Positions 21,608 through 22,857 of a stretch of DNA of 22,857 nt are shown here, piece after piece; positions within the stretch are counted from its first letter, which is position 1, and each line of letters opens with the position of its first letter. This DNA comes from CAYLZW01 sp964388085 (GTDB lineage: Bacteria > Myxococcota > UBA727 > CAYLZW01). A program made the position numbers and the translations under genes. The stretch is from contig CAYLZW010000067.1 in the NCBI GenBank assembly GCA_964388085.1, positions 1-22,857 of the forward strand, given 5' to 3'. The notes under the pieces were generated by a model. The model did no database searches and was not told where the DNA came from. It saw only the letters and a program-made list of their open reading frames with translations.

Positions 21608-21797
21608 CTATGCGGACTCGTCCCGCTCGAGCAAGCCGGCGTCCACGAGGTCCCTGGGGGCGTCCCGATTCCCGCTTCAGGCGAATGACCTCGTCGCGGT
21701 TGACGACGTGGACCGGCACGTCCTCCACCGTCATCGTGACGCGCGTCCGCCACGCGCGGGCGAAATCGCCGCCGGGCACCTGCCCATAGGGGATCGT
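21608..21797 (-). pseudogene. C-terminal remnant of a nucleotidyltransferase-family protein, frameshifted
   Basis: Minus-strand codons from about 21797 read FARAWRTRVTMTVEDVPVHV, then VNRDEVIRLKRESGRPQ. After a +1 shift at the GGG (plus-strand CCC, 21652-21654) they continue DLVDAGLLERDESA to a TAG at 21608-21610. The 'VIRLKRESGRPQDL.D...L' tail closely resembles, from memory, the 'LI..KRA.GRPKDL.D...L' C-terminus of standalone nucleotidyltransferase-like proteins (MNT/AbiEii-like). Without the shift the frame runs into Arg-rich nonsense. The N-terminal catalytic part with the GS...D.D motif is absent: the reading frame upstream meets the stop of the ATPase gene at 21819. A sequencing error could explain the frameshift but not the missing N-terminus. 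Confidence 0.6.
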
Positions 21798-21818
21798 ATC
21801 ACGCGCCGAGCGGTGCCC

Positions 21819-22448
21819 TCAGGCTGCCCCGCGCAGCGCTGCCGGCGGGGCCGCGCGCGTGCGCTCGACGAGGAACACCTCCTCGCCCTGCACAAAGAGC
21901 GGCTCGCGCGCGGTGACGAGCACCGAGAGGTGGCTCGAGCCGAAGATCCAACGCGCCAGCGTGTCACCGGCCAAGAGGCTCAGGTCATCGAAGCCGTCGA
22001 CGACGAGCAAGGTGCGCTGCCGGCAGGCGAGGGCGGTCTCCACGGCGCCGATGGCGTCCGCGGTGCCTTCGGGCACGGGGCCCATGCCGACGGCCACAGC
22101 GACGGTCTCGAGCAGCTCCCGGAGCGTGGCGACGCTCGAGACGTCGCAGTGGAAGACGCCGCCCGGGAAGGTGTCGCGCTGGGAACGTCCGAGGCTACGC
22201 GCGAGGACGCTCTTGCCCGCGCCGGCGTCGCCCACGAGCGTGACGAGCTGGTGCGAGCGCAGCAGCGTCGACACCGCGGCCATCTCGCGCAGCATCCCCT
22301 TCGGCTCACTCCGCTCTTCGTCGGGCACGATGCGCGGCGCCGTGGGAGCTGCCGTCGGCACGCGCTCCACATCGGAGAGCAGCTTGGCCAGCCGATCCCT
22401 GGCGCGCTTCGTCGACGAGATGACGGTGCGGTCCTCTTGCGTCTGCAT
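21819..22448 (-). CDS. Short P-loop (STAND/AAA-like) ATPase, probably truncated
   Basis: The protein has 209 residues. Walker A is GDAGAGKS (73-80), Walker B is LLVVDGFDD (147-155), and a 'LVTAREPL' sensor-like segment lies at 177-184, as in NB-ARC/STAND ATPases attached to LuxR- or AfsR-type regulators ('TSREPL...GE.V..V.PL'). Here the chain stops soon after EEVFLVER, where family members normally continue into winged-helix and TPR-like domains, and it ends in an Ala/Arg tail. No DNA-binding or sensor domain is present; residues 1-50 are polar and unassigned. ATP binding is likely; the biological role is unknown. The ATG at 22446-22448 has only a weak ribosome site (AGGTG very close to the start). 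It is probably the surviving N-terminal part of a longer gene, next to another gene fragment. Confidence 0.65.
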   Translation of the reverse strand: MQTQEDRTVISSTKRARDRLAKLLSDVERVPTAAPTAPRIVPDEERSEPKGMLREMAAVSTLLRSHQLVTLVGDAGAGKSVLARSLGRSQRDTFPGGVFHCDVSSVATLRELLETVAVAVGMGPVPEGTADAIGAVETALACRQRTLLVVDGFDDLSLLAGDTLARWIFGSSHLSVLVTAREPLFVQGEEVFLVERTRAAPPAALRGAA

Positions 22449-22550
22449 GGCACCTACATCTCGCGAACTGTGATCGCTGACCAGTCTGGAGGTCTGAAAA
22501 CTTCTGTTTGACGCGCCATGTCACGTCGTGGCGGACCTCGTCACGCCACG
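22449..22550. other. Short leader region upstream of the ATPase
   Basis: These 102 bases contain overlapping small inverted repeats around CCAG-T-CTGG (22481-22489) with GACC/GGTC flanks, and an inverted CGTGGCG...CGCCACG pair at about 22527-22550. No consensus promoter was recognised. The stretch is less GC-rich than its surroundings near 22490-22510. Confidence 0.3.
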
Positions 22551-22574
22551 AAAAAGCGCGGCCGGGGCCGCGCT
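22551..22574 (-). terminator. Intrinsic terminator after the ATP synthase subunit K gene
   Basis: A perfect 9-base inverted repeat, AGCGCGGCC (22555-22563) and GGCCGCGCT (22566-22574), forms a GC-rich stem. On the minus strand it is followed directly by TTTTT (22555-22551). It begins 29 bases past the stop codon of the minus-strand gene ending at 22604. This is a standard Rho-independent terminator and marks the end of that transcription unit. Confidence 0.88.
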
Positions 22575-22603
22575 CTCTCCACGAACAGACGACTCTCAGG
22601 GCA

Positions 22604-22857
22604 TCACAGGTTGAGCGTGAGGAAGCCGCCCGCGAGGCCGGCGAGCGCGTACAGCTCGGGGACGCCGGTGGCGAGGAGCGCCTGGCCCTGGTCCATCTGG
22701 CCGTTGTTGATGGACTTGATGCAGGCCGCCGCCGTGCGCGCCTGGCCGTAGGCCGAGAACAGGTTCGGCAGACCGCAGATGACGCCCGCGAGCGCGACCT
22801 TCAGCGGGTCGGTGCCGCCGACGAGGCCCTGGATCATGAGGAACGCGATGGCGAACG
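22604..22857 (-). CDS. V/A-type ATP synthase subunit K (proteolipid, c-ring), C-terminal part
   Basis: The frame is open from the window edge (FAIAFLMIQGLVGGTDPLKV reads through an internal Met) to a TGA at 22604-22606, so the start is outside the window. Two hydrophobic hairpin helices are visible: VALAGVICGLPNLFSAYGQA and, after the loop SINNGQMDQGQ, LLATGVPELYALAGLAGGFL. The pattern matches the second half of V-type proteolipid subunits such as Enterococcus NtpK ('...MVETYAILGFVISFLLVLN'), and the Glu in VPELYAL aligns with the essential ion-carrying glutamate. It would form part of the membrane rotor ring that moves H+ or Na+. The intrinsic terminator follows, so this is probably the last gene of its operon. 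An F-type c subunit is less likely because the loop and 'GLPN..SAYGQ' segment fit the V/A type better. Confidence 0.75.
   Translation of the reverse strand, partial: FAIAFLMIQGLVGGTDPLKVALAGVICGLPNLFSAYGQARTAAACIKSINNGQMDQGQALLATGVPELYALAGLAGGFLTLNL

Noticed and set aside
20034..22511. A long plus-strand frame opposite the TSP3/vWA lipoprotein and the ATPase
   Set aside because: It is a Ser/Pro-rich mirror of the Asp/Cys repeats and crosses several minus-strand genes that have clear motifs. It has no family features of its own.
22527..22550. Second hairpin CGTGGCG...CGCCACG beside the intrinsic terminator
   Set aside because: The stem is 7 pairs with a loop of about 10 and no following T-tract on the minus strand. 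It adds little to the strong terminator at 22551-22574.

Overview
The window is GC-rich, almost fully coding DNA. It most resembles a large-genome Myxococcota/deltaproteobacterial-type bacterium (Polyangia or Bradymonadia-like). This rests on gene style, not on a marker gene: lipoproteins with 'DAG' linkers, a small Cys motif after the lipobox, MopE-like 'ANCDG' motifs, choice-of-anchor D repeats, thrombospondin type 3 repeats and very long DUF11 arrays. No rRNA, tRNA, CRISPR array or insertion sequence was seen.

Layout, left to right. (1) 1-171 (+): the C-terminal tail of a TPR protein of the CpoB/YbgF type. (2) 172-299: a convergent gap holding a long imperfect hairpin built from 8-base repeats. 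(3) 300-3896 (-): a 1198-residue probable lipoprotein with tandem Ig-like choice-of-anchor D domains, a beta-helix, and PGRS-like glycine-rich loops. (4) 3897-4125: a divergent intergenic region. (5) 4126-19554 (+): a 5142-residue exported protein that fills two thirds of the window. Its order is signal peptide, N-terminal domain, about 17 DUF11-like repeats, SdrD_B/carboxypeptidase-regulatory-like domains, one more DUF11 repeat, a duplicated Ig-like/OmpA-like module, and a C-terminal outer-membrane beta-barrel of about 970 residues ending in Phe. (6) 19555-19594: a convergent gap of 40 bases with a hairpin. (7) 19595-21472 (-): a 625-residue lipoprotein with thrombospondin type 3-like calcium repeats and a von Willebrand factor A domain. 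(8) 21608-22448 (-): a decayed patch, with a frameshifted C-terminal remnant of a nucleotidyltransferase-family protein just downstream of a short P-loop ATPase. (9) 22551-22857 (-): an intrinsic terminator and the C-terminal part of a V/A-type ATP synthase proteolipid subunit (K/c ring).

Regions 3, 5 and 7 are three neighbouring genes for large, repetitive, probably outer-membrane or surface proteins, but they are not one operon (orientation - + -). The best candidate for an undescribed system is the giant barrel protein together with its two lipoprotein neighbours, plausibly a surface adhesion or cell-envelope scaffold. That joint role is inference from architecture and proximity only. All family assignments are from reading motifs by eye; no search was run.
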